Below are positions 34,826 to 43,321 of a stretch of 64,000 bases of DNA, one piece after another. Source of the DNA: Nocardioides islandensis (GTDB taxonomy: Bacteria > Actinomycetota > Actinomycetes > Propionibacteriales > Nocardioidaceae); the NCBI RefSeq assembly GCF_015352455.1, contig NZ_JADKPN010000002.1, positions 1 through 64,000 of the forward strand, given 5' to 3'. Both the position numbers and the translations under genes were made by a program. The notes below the pieces were generated by a model. It was given only the letters and a program-made list of their open reading frames with translations. It had not been told where the DNA came from and did not search any database. Numbering within the stretch: position 1 is the stretch's first letter; each line of letters begins with the position of its first letter.

Positions 34826-35629
34826 ACGGCCCGCGACCTCCGGCCGTTCGGCGTCGCGGCGGCGACCGCCGTCGCGTCCGTCGGGCTGCTGTGGGTCGCG
34901 ATCGCCCAGGGCTGGCTGGGGCCCGACGTCGGTCGCGGGTCGGGGTTCTGCGAGCGCCCGCACGACGTCGGCCTCCTCATCCAGCCGGCCAACAGCCTGT
35001 CGAACGCCGGGTTCGTGGTCGCCGGGCTGCTCGTCGGCTGGTACGCCGGCCGCCGCGAGCGCCTGGGTGACGTGCTCCCCCGGCTGCGCGGGCTGCCCAC
35101 GGCGTACGCCGTCGTGACCGTGCTGCTCGGCCCCGCCAGCGCTGCCATGCACGCGACCCAGTCGGCGCTCGGCGGGCGCCTGGACCTGCTGAGCATGTAC
35201 CTGATCGCGTCCTTCGCCGCGGCGTACGCGTCGATGCGGCTGGTCCGCCAGGGGTCGACGTTCTTCTTCCAGGTGTTCCTGCTGCTGGTCGCGTTCTGCG
35301 AGCTCGTCGGCACGCTGGACTTCTCCGTGCCCGTCGTCCACGACAGCGGGAACCTGGTGTTCGGGGTCCTGCTGGTCACCGCGATCGCCATCGAGGTCGT
35401 GCTGTGGCGCCGCGCCGGCAGGCGCGGGGACGGGACCCGGACGGAGCTGCGCTGGGGTGGCGGCGCGGCGGGCGCGATGACCGTGGCGTTCGTGATCTGG
35501 AACCTCGCGCAGGGACCGTGGTGCGACCCGACGTCCTGGCTCCAGGGACACGGCGCCTGGCACCTGCTGGACGCGGTGGCGGCGTACCTGCTGTTCCGGC
35601 TGTATGCCAGCGAGCGCGCGATTCACTGA
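34826..35629 (+). CDS. Ceramidase-like (CREST superfamily) membrane protein, odd start
   Basis: About 267 residues of a seven-helix protein of the alkaline ceramidase/CREST group: FCERPHDVGLLIQPANSLSN matches the family's Glu/Gln/Pro/Asn signature, and the C-terminal WHLLDAVAAYLLF carries the zinc histidine. The N-terminal helix (GVAAATAVASVGLLWVAIA) has no in-frame ATG, GTG or TTG upstream; a stop lies at 34688. The conservative reading is a start at ACG 34826, 2 nt after the previous stop; a GTG exists at 35015 but would remove the signature. A sequence error changing ATG to ACG is also possible. Confidence 0.65.
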   Translation, partial: TARDLRPFGVAAATAVASVGLLWVAIAQGWLGPDVGRGSGFCERPHDVGLLIQPANSLSNAGFVVAGLLVGWYAGRRERLGDVLPRLRGLPTAYAVVTVLLGPASAAMHATQSALGGRLDLLSMYLIASFAAAYASMRLVRQGSTFFFQVFLLLVAFCELVGTLDFSVPVVHDSGNLVFGVLLVTAIAIEVVLWRRAGRRGDGTRTELRWGGGAAGAMTVAFVIWNLAQGPWCDPTSWLQGHGAWHLLDAVAAYLLFRLYASERAIH

Positions 35630-35664
35630 CAGGTCCTGTCAGGTTTGCCGGTCAGGCTGGTGCG

Positions 35665-36078
35665 ATGACGCACGCGCACGACTTCGACTTCTGGCTCGGC
35701 GAGTGGGACGTCTTCGGCCCGAAAGGCCGGCAGGTCGGGACGAGCTCGATCACCAGCATGTTCGCCGGTCAGTCCGGAGGGATGCTGCACGAGCACTGGC
35801 ACGGGGCCGGCGGGGTCGAGGGGCGCAGCATCAACGGGTACGACGAGGAGCGCGGCTGCTGGCACCAGACGTGGATGGACGGCACGGGTGGCGTGCTCCT
35901 CCTCGACGGAGGACTCCGCGACGGGGCCATGGTGCTCGAGGCGCCCGGCCAGCGGATCACGTGGACGCAGCTGGACGACGACCCGGACGGCGCCGAGGTC
36001 CGGCAGGTCTGGGAGTCGTCCGAGGACGGCGGAGCCACGTGGACGGTGGCGTTCGACGGGCGATACAGGCGGCGGTAG
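35665..36078 (+). CDS. DUF1579-like protein
   Basis: A 137-residue soluble beta-barrel-like protein: FDFWLGEWDVFGPKGRQVGT, then EHWHGAGGVEGRSINGYDEE, CWHQTWMDGTGGVLLLDGG and TWTQLDDDPDGAEVRQVWE. The opening FWLGEWDV is typical of DUF1579/lipocalin-like proteins. Function unknown. It is a lone gene between the ceramidase-like protein and ppk2. Confidence 0.7.
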   Translation: MTHAHDFDFWLGEWDVFGPKGRQVGTSSITSMFAGQSGGMLHEHWHGAGGVEGRSINGYDEERGCWHQTWMDGTGGVLLLDGGLRDGAMVLEAPGQRITWTQLDDDPDGAEVRQVWESSEDGGATWTVAFDGRYRRR

Positions 36079-36117
36079 ACCTCGACAACCCCGACCAGGC
36101 GCGAGCACTGTGACGCC

Positions 36118-36975
36118 ATGACGAGCTCAGTGCTGCCGGAGGGCGCCGACGACGTCGGCCGGAGCGAGGGGACCACGCAACGCGAGGGCTACACCAAGTC
36201 CGGCAAGCTCAAGGCCACGGTGTACGACGCGGAGATGGAGCGGCTCCAGGAGCAGCTCGTCCTGCTGCAGTACTGGATCCAGTCCCAGGGCCTCAAGGTG
36301 CTGGTGATCTTCGAGGGCCGTGGCTCCGCCGGCAAGGGCGGGGTGATCAAGCGGATCACCGAGCGCACGTCGCCGCGCACGGTCCGGGTGGTGGCGCTGC
36401 CGAAGCCGACCGAGCGGCAGAAGACCCAGTGGTACTTCCAGCGGTACGTCGAGCACCTCCCGGCCGCCGGCGAGATGGTGCTGTTCGACCGGTCCTGGTA
36501 CAACCGCTCGAACGTCGAGTGGGTGATGGACTACTGCACCCAGGAGGAGTACCAGGAGTTCCTGCGCTCCTGTCCCGAGTTCGAGCGGATGCTGGTGCGG
36601 TCGGGCATCCAGGTCATCAAGTACTGGTTCTCGGTCAGCTTCGAGGAGCAGCGCAAGCGCTTCGAGGCCCGCAACGCCGAGCCCCTCAAGCGCTGGAAGC
36701 TCAGCGACATGGACCTCGCCGAGCACGAGCTGTACGTGAAGTACTCGATGGCGAAGGACGCCACCTTCACCTACACCGACATCAAGCAGGCGCCCTGGTA
36801 CGTCGTCCCGTCCGACGACAAGAGGGCCGCCCGGCTCAACTGCATCAACCACCTCCTCAGCCAGTTCGAGTACGTCGACGTCGCGCCGGACGTGGTGGAG
36901 CTCCCGGTCATGAAGGAGCTGCCGTACGTGCGTCCGCCGATGCACGAGCAGACCTTCGTGCCTCAGCTGTTCTGA
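36118..36975 (+). CDS. ppk2: Polyphosphate kinase 2
   Basis: A 285-residue PPK2 that moves phosphate between polyphosphate and nucleoside di- or monophosphates. Walker A is IFEGRGSAGKGGVIKRI; the lid and Walker B are DRSWYNRSNVEWVM; AKDATFTYTDIKQAPWYVV ends the core. Length fits the single-domain class. It is a stand-alone gene with repeat DNA just downstream. Confidence 0.93.
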   Translation: MTSSVLPEGADDVGRSEGTTQREGYTKSGKLKATVYDAEMERLQEQLVLLQYWIQSQGLKVLVIFEGRGSAGKGGVIKRITERTSPRTVRVVALPKPTERQKTQWYFQRYVEHLPAAGEMVLFDRSWYNRSNVEWVMDYCTQEEYQEFLRSCPEFERMLVRSGIQVIKYWFSVSFEEQRKRFEARNAEPLKRWKLSDMDLAEHELYVKYSMAKDATFTYTDIKQAPWYVVPSDDKRAARLNCINHLLSQFEYVDVAPDVVELPVMKELPYVRPPMHEQTFVPQLF

Positions 36976-36984
36976 GCGCGACCG

Positions 36985-37088
36985 TTGGTCGAGAAGGGAC
37001 GAAGTCCCGTCACGAGACCCGGTGACAAGACCGCGGACCTCTCGCCGGGTCTCGTGACGGTTGCTAGCGCAACCTCCTCGACCAACGG
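36985..37088. repeat. Inverted pair of dispersed palindromic repeat
   Basis: Left arm 36985-37019 (hairpin GGGAC-GAA-GTCCC) and right arm 37048-37088 (hairpin GGTTGC-TAGC-GCAACC) with a 28-bp gap, between ppk2 and the photolyase gene. The flanks match the family, but the stems differ from other copies by paired changes. Confidence 0.88.
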
Positions 37089-37106
37089 GGACCGTAGGGT
37101 CGGGAG

Positions 37107-38597
37107 ATGACGACCCGCTGGCTGTTCGGGGACCAGCTCGGCCCGCACTTCAGCGACGACCACGACGGTCGGTTCCTGCTCGTCGAGTCGCGGCGGGTGT
37201 TCGCGCGGCGGCGGTTCCACCGGGCCAAGGCGCACCTGGTGCTGTCGGCGATGAGGCACCGGGCGGCCGAGCTCGGCCACCGGGTCTCGTACCGGCGGAC
37301 GGCGACGTACGCCGAGGCGGTGCAGGCCGAGCGCCCCGTGGGTTTCCAGGTGGTCCAGCCGACGTCGTACGCGGCCGTCGACCTGGTGACCCGCCTCGGC
37401 GAGGAGTACGACGTCGAGCGGCTGCCGGCGCGCGGGTTCGTCACCTCGCGGGCGGAGTTCGCCACCTGGGCAGAGCGGCGAGGTGGCAAGCGGCTGCTGA
37501 TGGAGGACTTCTACCGGGACGCCCGGCGGCGTACGGGTGTGCTCATGGAAGGAGTCGAGCCGGTCGGCGGGCGGTGGAACTTCGACGCCGACAACCGCGA
37601 GCCGCCGCCGAAGGGCGCATCGACCCTGGGAGTGCCTGAGCCGCCGTGGCCGGTCGAGGACGAGATCGACGCCGAGGTGCGAGCGGACCTGGATCGGTGG
37701 GAGGCCGATGGCGACGTGTCGTTCGTCGGGCGGGACGGGCCGCGCCTTTTCGCCGCGACGCGGGCGGAGGCGCTCGCGGTGCTGGATCACTTCGTCGAGC
37801 ACCGGCTGCCGGACTTCGGCGCGCACGAGGACGCGATCCTCGAGGGCGACCCGTGGATGGCGCACTCGCTGATCTCCGCGCCGATGAACCTCGGGCTGCT
37901 CGACCCGGTCGAGGTCGTGGCGCGCGCGGAGGCGGCGTACGCCTCGGGCTCCGCTCCCCTGGCGAGCGTCGAGGGGTTCGTGCGGCAGGTGATGGGCTGG
38001 CGGGACTACATCTGGCACCTGTACTGGCACCTCGGCCCGGAGTACCGGCGGCGCAACGCCCTGACCGCGCGCCGGAAGGTGCCCGACTGGTTCGACTCGC
38101 TCGACGGTACGGCGACGCGGGCTCGCTGCCTCTCGCACACGCTCGACGCCGTCGCCGAGCGCGGCTGGGTGCACCACATCCCGCGGCTGATGGTGCTCGG
38201 GTCCTACGCGCTGCAACGCGGCTGGGCGCCGGAGCAGGTGACGGACTGGTTCCACCGGTCGTTCGTGGACGGGTACGACTGGGTGATGGTGCCCAATGTC
38301 GTCGGGATGTCGCAGCACGCCGACGGCGGGCTGCTGGCGACCAAGCCCTACACGTCCGGCGGCGCGTACATCGCGAAGATGAGCGACCACTGCGGCTCGT
38401 GCGAGCTCGATCCGAGGAAGCGGGTCGGCGAGGACGCCTGCCCGTTCACGGCGGGGTACTGGTGGTTCCTCGACCGCCACCGCGAGCGGTTCGCCGGCAA
38501 CCACCGGATGGCCCGGGCGGTGCGCGGCCTCGACCGGCTCGGCGACCTCGACGCGCTGGTCGCGCAGGAGGACGCCCGCGGGTCGTCGGCGCCGTAG
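37107..38597 (+). CDS. FeS bacterial cryptochrome/photolyase (PhrB-like)
   Basis: A 496-residue FeS-BCP photolyase/cryptochrome, which in Agrobacterium PhrB repairs (6-4) photoproducts with FAD, a lumazine antenna and a 4Fe-4S cluster. Cysteines at 341, 429, 432 and 445 have the spacing 88-3-13, equal to PhrB. Other marks: WLFGDQLGPHF at the N-terminus, VMGWRDYIWHLYW and VGMSQHADGG. It has no helper genes nearby. Confidence in family is high; lesion choice is inferred. Confidence 0.92.
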   Translation: MTTRWLFGDQLGPHFSDDHDGRFLLVESRRVFARRRFHRAKAHLVLSAMRHRAAELGHRVSYRRTATYAEAVQAERPVGFQVVQPTSYAAVDLVTRLGEEYDVERLPARGFVTSRAEFATWAERRGGKRLLMEDFYRDARRRTGVLMEGVEPVGGRWNFDADNREPPPKGASTLGVPEPPWPVEDEIDAEVRADLDRWEADGDVSFVGRDGPRLFAATRAEALAVLDHFVEHRLPDFGAHEDAILEGDPWMAHSLISAPMNLGLLDPVEVVARAEAAYASGSAPLASVEGFVRQVMGWRDYIWHLYWHLGPEYRRRNALTARRKVPDWFDSLDGTATRARCLSHTLDAVAERGWVHHIPRLMVLGSYALQRGWAPEQVTDWFHRSFVDGYDWVMVPNVVGMSQHADGGLLATKPYTSGGAYIAKMSDHCGSCELDPRKRVGEDACPFTAGYWWFLDRHRERFAGNHRMARAVRGLDRLGDLDALVAQEDARGSSAP

Positions 38598-38673
38598 GAC
38601 CACTCGAACGGCTTCGACCCGATCTCGGAGGTCATCGGCGTCGGGCTCCAGGTCGCGGCCCTCGGCGGCTGCG

Positions 38674-38686
38674 TACTGTCGGACGG
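38674..38686 (+). promoter_or_regulatory. Leaderless-type -10 box of YbhB-like gene
   Basis: TACTGT at 38674-38679 is followed by exactly 7 nt and the GTG start codon. A ribosome-binding site is absent. Confidence 0.5.
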
Positions 38687-39226
38687 GTGACCGGGCGGTG
38701 GCTGTGGGGAGCACTGCTCCTCGCGCTCGCCGGATGCGGAGGCGACTCGACCTCCAGCCCGGCCGACGCGGACGCACCGGCGACGATCACCGTCGCCAGC
38801 ACGGCGTTCGGCGAGGGCGAGGCGATCCCGCAGCGGTACACCTGCGACGGGGACGAGGTCTCGCCGCCTCTGGCGTGGTCCGGCGTCCCGGACGGCGCCG
38901 CGGCGCTCGCGCTGGTGGTGGACGACCCGGACGCACCGTCGGGCACGTTCACGCACTGGGTGGTGCTGGACATCCCGGTCGGTACGACGTCCTCGGACGA
39001 GGGTGGCGTGCCGGCGGGTGGTGTGCAGACGACGTCGTCGGCCGGCGACGCGGTGTACGCGGGGCCCTGCCCGCCGGGCGGGACCCACCACTACCGGTTC
39101 ACCGTCGTCGCGCTCGACGCCGAGACCGGCCTGGGCGACGGCGCCTCGCTCGACGACGCCCTCGAGGCGGTCGACGAGCACGCCGTCGCGCGCGGCACGC
39201 TGACCGGGACGTACACGCGCGGATGA
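38687..39226 (+). CDS. YbhB/YbcL family Raf kinase inhibitor-like lipoprotein
   Basis: A 179-residue lipoprotein with PEBP/Raf-kinase-inhibitor-like fold. The lipobox is LAGC with lipidated Cys17. The fold shows PQRYTCDGDEVSPPLAWSGV, LVVDDPDAPSGTFTHWVVLD and HHYRFTVVALD. The family binds small anions or phospholipid head groups; the bacterial role is unclear. The GTG start fits the leaderless promoter just upstream. Confidence 0.9.
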   Translation: MTGRWLWGALLLALAGCGGDSTSSPADADAPATITVASTAFGEGEAIPQRYTCDGDEVSPPLAWSGVPDGAAALALVVDDPDAPSGTFTHWVVLDIPVGTTSSDEGGVPAGGVQTTSSAGDAVYAGPCPPGGTHHYRFTVVALDAETGLGDGASLDDALEAVDEHAVARGTLTGTYTRG

Positions 39227-39229
39227 CGA

Positions 39230-39274
39230 GTATTCAACCGATTGGTTGACTACTGCGGGACGATCGCCTAGCGT
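39230..39274 (+). promoter_or_regulatory. Sigma-A promoter with overlapping palindromic operator
   Basis: TTGACT (39246-39251), 17 nt, TAGCGT (39269-39274), 7 nt, ATG: a consensus leaderless promoter. The -35 lies inside the palindrome TCAACC-GATT-GGTTGA (39234-39249), extended by GTA/TAC at 39230 and 39251-39253. A repressor there would block the -35. The regulator is not adjacent. Confidence 0.7.
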
Positions 39275-39281
39275 GCCGCCC

Positions 39282-39851
39282 ATGACGATCCCCGCCGACC
39301 CACCCGCCCGGCACCGCGCCATCGCCGGCGACTTCGCCGCCCGGACCGAGCGGGTGACGGACTGGGACGCCCCGTCCCCCGTGGCCGACTGGCGGACCCG
39401 CGACGTCGTGCGGCACCTGGTCGACTGGTTCCCGTCGTTCCTCGAGCACGGCACGGGGATCAAGCTGCCCGACGTACCCTCCCCCGACGACGACCCGGTC
39501 GGCGCCTGGCGCGAGCACGCCGCGAACGTCCAGGCACTGCTGGACGACCCGGCCAGTGCCGACCGGGTCCTCTCGAACCAGCACACCGGCGACGTGCCGC
39601 TGCCCGAGGCGATCGACCGGTTCTACACCTCCGACGTCTTCATGCACACCTGGGACCTGGCCCGCGGAGCCGGCCTCGACGACCGGCTCGACCCGGACGA
39701 GTGCGCCGGCATGCTCGCCGGCATGGAGCCGCTGGCGGACCTGCTGGCGGGCTCCGGGCAGTACGGGCCGCGCGTCCCCGTCGCCGACGACGCGGACGCG
39801 CAGACCCGCCTGCTCGGGCTGATCGGCCGCGACCCGAGCTGGAGCTCCTAG
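39282..39851 (+). CDS. DinB-like/TIGR03086-type mycothiol-dependent protein
   Basis: A 189-residue four-helix-bundle protein of the maleylpyruvate isomerase/TIGR03086 group. It begins ARHRAIAGDFAARTERVTDW and shows WRTRDVVRHLVDWFPSFLE and IDRFYTSDVFMHTWDLARG; the two histidines (VRHLVDW and MHTWDLAR) fit the metal site. Members act as mycothiol-dependent isomerases or detoxification enzymes. Its last 4 nt overlap the stop of the convergent MFS gene. Confidence 0.82.
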   Translation: MTIPADPPARHRAIAGDFAARTERVTDWDAPSPVADWRTRDVVRHLVDWFPSFLEHGTGIKLPDVPSPDDDPVGAWREHAANVQALLDDPASADRVLSNQHTGDVPLPEAIDRFYTSDVFMHTWDLARGAGLDDRLDPDECAGMLAGMEPLADLLAGSGQYGPRVPVADDADAQTRLLGLIGRDPSWSS

Positions 39852-41371
39852 GCCGCGACCGGCACCGGCTCCACCGGCACGCCCTCCGGGGCGTGCGTGC
39901 CCCGCCCCGGCAGCGCGACCGCGCCGACGAGGGCGCCGGCCAGGCAGAGCAGCCCGACGACCAGGCTCGAGGTGTGCAGCCCGGACATGAACGCGTCCTG
40001 GAGCGCGCGGGCCAGCTCGGGCTGGCCGGCCGAGATGGCGGTGGCCGCACCGACCGAGTCCTTCGCCCGCTCGAGCACGTCGGCGGGCACGGCGCCCCAG
40101 GCGCCATCGGCGAGGTTCGCGGCGTACACGCTCGAGAACACCGACCCGACCACCGCGACGCCGAGCGTGCCGCCCAGCTCACGGGTGGCGTCGTTGACCG
40201 CGGAGCCGACGCCCGCGCGCGCCGGCGGCAGCACCAGCAGGATCGACTCGGTGGCCGGCGTGGAGATGAAGCCCATCCCCAGACCCATCAGCACCATCTG
40301 GGGCACGATGACGGCCGGGTACGACGCATCGACGCTCACCGTCGAGATCCAGACGAACGACGCCCCGAACAGCAGCAGTCCCGAGGTCACCACGACCTTG
40401 GTTCCGATCCGCGGCGCGAGCAGCGCGCCGACCACGGATGCGGCGGCGATGGACAGCGCGACGGGGAGGATCCGCGCGCCGGTCGACAGGGCGCCGTACC
40501 CGCGCACGAACTGGAAGTACTGCGTGATCAGGAAGATGAACCCGAACAGCGCGAAGAAGGTGACCGTGACCGCGCCGCTGGCCGCGCTGAAGCGACGGTC
40601 GCGGAACAGGCTGAGGTCGAGCATGGGGTGCTCGGCGCGGCGCTCGACCGCGATGAACACGAGGAGGACCAGGGCGCTGACCGCGAAGCCGCCGAGGGTA
40701 CGGGCCGACGCCCACCCGTGCTCCGGCGCCTCGATGATCGTGAACACCAGCGCGCTCAGCATGGCCACGGACAGGCCGAGGCCCGGCAGGTCGAGCCGCG
40801 GCACGGCGGGGTCCCGGGACTCGGGCACGAGGACGTACGCCGCCGCGGCGGTCAGCACGGCGAGCGGGACGAGTGCCCAGAAGACGCTCCCCCACACGAA
40901 GTGCTCCAGCAGCACGCCGCCGGTGACGGGGCCGGCCGCGACGCCGATGCCGACCACGGCGCCCCAGATGCCGAGGGCCGCGGCGCGCTCGCGGCGGTCA
41001 CGGAAGGTGTTGCTGATGATCGACAGCGTGGTCGGGAAGATGACCGCGGCCGACATGCCCATTGCCACGCGGGCCGCGATCAGCGCACCGGCGGAGTCGA
41101 CGACCGCGCCGACCGCGCTGGCGGCCGCGAACGCGAGCAGACCGAGGATGAGCGCCGGGCGCCGGCCGTACCGGTCGGAGAGGCTGCCCGCCGCGAGCAC
41201 GAGGGCGGCGAACGCGAGGTTGTAGCCGTCGACGATCCACTGCAGGGACCGGGTGCCGGCGTCGAGGTCGGTGGAGATGCTCGGCAGCGCGACGTTGACG
41301 ATCGTGGTGTCGAGGTTGATGGCGAGCACGGCCGCGCAGACCGTGAGCAGGATCGGGAGCTTGGAGCGCAT
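39848..41371 (-). CDS. DHA2 family MFS drug transporter
   Basis: A 507-residue MFS exporter of the 14-helix DHA2 (EmrB/QacA) type: INLDTTIVNVALPSISTDL, SLSDRYGRRPALILGL (motif A) and GAVVGIGVAAGPVTGG (motif C). It probably exports drugs or amphiphiles by proton antiport. ATG 41371 has TTGACA-N17-GACACT 6 nt upstream; a GTG 15 nt earlier is possible. It is divergent from a TetR gene, with two operator-like 17-mers in between. Confidence 0.88.
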   Translation of the reverse strand: MRSKLPILLTVCAAVLAINLDTTIVNVALPSISTDLDAGTRSLQWIVDGYNLAFAALVLAAGSLSDRYGRRPALILGLLAFAAASAVGAVVDSAGALIAARVAMGMSAAVIFPTTLSIISNTFRDRRERAAALGIWGAVVGIGVAAGPVTGGVLLEHFVWGSVFWALVPLAVLTAAAAYVLVPESRDPAVPRLDLPGLGLSVAMLSALVFTIIEAPEHGWASARTLGGFAVSALVLLVFIAVERRAEHPMLDLSLFRDRRFSAASGAVTVTFFALFGFIFLITQYFQFVRGYGALSTGARILPVALSIAAASVVGALLAPRIGTKVVVTSGLLLFGASFVWISTVSVDASYPAVIVPQMVLMGLGMGFISTPATESILLVLPPARAGVGSAVNDATRELGGTLGVAVVGSVFSSVYAANLADGAWGAVPADVLERAKDSVGAATAISAGQPELARALQDAFMSGLHTSSLVVGLLCLAGALVGAVALPGRGTHAPEGVPVEPVPVAA

Positions 41372-41408
41372 GTGGACAGTGTCCACATGAATGTAACCAC
41401 TGTCAACA
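41371..41408. promoter_or_regulatory. Two TetR-type operators between MFS and tetR genes
   Basis: A perfect palindrome TGTGGACAGTGTCCACA (41371-41387) and a second site at 41392-41408 (minus strand TGTTGACAGTGGTTACA) that matches it at 13 of 17 positions, 21 bp apart (two helical turns). They cover the -10 and -35 of the MFS promoter. The TetR protein downstream is the likely ligand. Confidence 0.65.
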
Positions 41409-41428
41409 TGTTACGATAGGATGGCTGC

Positions 41429-42046
41429 GTGCCCCCGAGCTCGAAGCCGTACCACCACGGCAACCTGCGCGCCGCCCTCGTCGAGGCCGGCGCCGAGCTC
41501 GCGCGGTCCAGCGGCCCGGACGGCGTGGTGCTGCGCGAGGTGGCCCGGCGCACGGGCGTGTCGCACAACGCGGCGTACCGCCACTTCGCCGACCGCGACG
41601 AGCTGCTGTCCGAGATCGCCACCGTCGCCGCCGACCAGCTCGAGCAGGCGATGCAGCGGCGTCTCGACGAGGTCACCGAGTCCGACCCCGCACGGCGGGC
41701 GCGGGCCCGCCTGCGGGCGACCGGCCGGGCGTACGTCGAGTTCGCGCTGGCCGAGCCGGGGCTGTTCACGGTGGCGTTCTGCCCGACGGACGTCGAGGCC
41801 GCCGGACCGGACGAGGCGGCGCCGTACGTGCTGCTGGGTCAGGTGCTCGACGAGCTCGTCTCGGCCGGCGCGCTGTCCCCCGAGGGCCGGATGGGCGCCG
41901 ACGTGGTGTGCTGGTCGGCCGTCCACGGCCTCTCGGTGCTGCTGCTCGACGGCCCGCTGCGCGGCCTGACCGCCGAGGAGCGCGGCGGCGTGGTCGAGAA
42001 GCTGCTCGCGACCATCGAGCGAGGACTCACCGGGGCAGTCGGCTGA
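41429..42046 (+). CDS. TetR family transcriptional regulator
   Basis: A 205-residue TetR regulator. The DNA-binding domain is GVVLREVARRTGVSHNAAYR HFADRDEL with an N-terminal HHGNLRAALVEAG helix; the C-terminal ligand domain has FALAEPGLFTVAFCP. It lies divergent to the DHA2 pump and likely represses it through the palindromes in between. The GTG start has TAGGAT at 41417-41422 and 6 nt, a leaderless-type arrangement. The last 20 nt overlap the convergent gene. Confidence 0.88.
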   Translation: MPPSSKPYHHGNLRAALVEAGAELARSSGPDGVVLREVARRTGVSHNAAYRHFADRDELLSEIATVAADQLEQAMQRRLDEVTESDPARRARARLRATGRAYVEFALAEPGLFTVAFCPTDVEAAGPDEAAPYVLLGQVLDELVSAGALSPEGRMGADVVCWSAVHGLSVLLLDGPLRGLTAEERGGVVEKLLATIERGLTGAVG

Positions 42047-42365
42047 TGATGCCCGTCGGGTCGTCGGTCTCGATCAGCAGCTCGTCGTACTTCTCGCCGC
42101 GCAGGCTCACGTAGACCGCCGGCCTGTTGCGTCGCAGGGCCACCAGCTGCCGGTGTCCCCGACCCACCCAGGTACCGAGGAGCCAGACGCCCGGCAGCCC
42201 CAGGCCGACCCGCAGCCCGCGGAGGTCGTCGCGCCAGCGGCCGACGAGGCGCGCGCCGGTGACCGACGAGAGCGGGAACTCCTGGTCGCGCACCAGTCCG
42301 AGCAGCTTCTCCTTGCGCGGGAAGGTGACCCGGAGTGTGTCCCTGTCGACGGCGATGGTGGCCAT
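42027..42365 (-). CDS. Hypothetical PH-like protein
   Basis: A 112-residue protein of mainly beta strands with LSSVTGARLVGRWRDDLRGL, GVWLLGTWVGRGHRQLVALR and a late DELLIETDDPTGIISRL, an overall pattern seen in small PH-like domains (membrane- or ligand-facing). No catalytic motif is visible. It is convergent with tetR and overlaps its end. Confidence 0.6.
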   Translation of the reverse strand: MATIAVDRDTLRVTFPRKEKLLGLVRDQEFPLSSVTGARLVGRWRDDLRGLRVGLGLPGVWLLGTWVGRGHRQLVALRRNRPAVYVSLRGEKYDELLIETDDPTGIISRLPR

Positions 42366-42461
42366 GGGCTCATTCTTGCGCGCGGAGGACGCGGGCGACC
42401 TCGGTCACGAGCGCGGGACGCGGCTCCGCACGGCGAGGTCGCCTGCCGTAGGGTCGCATGC

Positions 42462-43310
42462 GTGCCGAGGTTTGCCGCAGTGTCCCGCCATCACGTCACC
42501 AGTGCGCTGGCCGAGCAGGACGGCACCGGCCCTCGCGAGGACTTCGTCCTGATGCACGGAGGCCAGGCGTACGGCGCCGAGGCCGTCCTCAGCGCGGCCC
42601 ACCACAAGGCGACCGGGACGCCGGTCCCGGACCACGACTGGACGGCGAAGGACCAGGCGGCGCGGATCCTGCGCGAGCTCGGCTTCCGCGTCCTGGCCGG
42701 CGACGACCCCGACGCCGTCGTCCCGGTGAGCGGCTCGTGGCGCGAGACGAGCGACGTCGGCGCCGACGCGACGCGCGAGGAGTGGACCGCCGCCGCGCGC
42801 GAGACGCTGCTCGAGGCCGCCCGGAGGTACCGCGCCACGGTGACGCCGAAGGTGCTGGCCATCGAGGTCCAGCGCCGCAGCGGCATCCGGACCAAGCAGC
42901 AGATGCACTACTGGCTCGGCGAGGTCCTCGGCCGGGTCGCACTGGAGTCCGCCGCCCGCGACGAGCCGCTGCTCGTCTCGCTGGTCGTGGACGAGGCTGG
43001 CCGGGTCGGCGATGGGTACGCCGTGGCGGTGCTGGCGGCGTACGGCGACCGCCCCGAGAACCCCAACGCCCATGCGGCGCGCGAGCAGCTGGAGTGCTAC
43101 CGGTTCTTCGATGCGGCGGGCCTGCCGGCGGACGGCGGCTCGGTCGCGCCGCCGAAGGTGGTCGCGGCGGCGCCCAAGACGCGGCGTACCGCCGCGCCGA
43201 AGGCCCCGGCCGTCAAGCGCCCGACCAAGCCCGCCGACATCCCGCTGGAGATCTGCCCGACCTGCTTCATGGCACTCCCGCGCTCGGGTGTCTGCGATAA
43301 TTGCGCCTGA
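42462..43310 (+). CDS. ScoMcrA-head-like protein with C-terminal zinc ribbon
   Basis: A 282-residue protein. Its first 75 residues (EDFVLMHGGQAYGAEAVLSA then AHHKATGTPVP and AARILRELGFRVL) resemble the N-terminal head domain of ScoMcrA-type restriction endonucleases. The middle (ARDEPLLVSLVVDEAGRVGD) resembles a domain common in restriction-linked proteins. The end is a zinc ribbon, CPTCFMALPRSGVCDNC. No HNH or SRA domain is visible, so it could be a reader without nuclease. GTG start with TAGGGT-N7 upstream. The next gene (convergent) is a SNF2 helicase across a repeat block. Confidence 0.6.
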   Translation: MPRFAAVSRHHVTSALAEQDGTGPREDFVLMHGGQAYGAEAVLSAAHHKATGTPVPDHDWTAKDQAARILRELGFRVLAGDDPDAVVPVSGSWRETSDVGADATREEWTAAARETLLEAARRYRATVTPKVLAIEVQRRSGIRTKQQMHYWLGEVLGRVALESAARDEPLLVSLVVDEAGRVGDGYAVAVLAAYGDRPENPNAHAAREQLECYRFFDAAGLPADGGSVAPPKVVAAAPKTRRTAAPKAPAVKRPTKPADIPLEICPTCFMALPRSGVCDNCA

Positions 43311-43321
43311 GCTCGACATGG

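Noticed and set aside
36985..37088. Inverted repeat pair as transposon ends
   Set aside because: Nothing that could be a transposase lies between the arms, and the same pair occurs at many other places.
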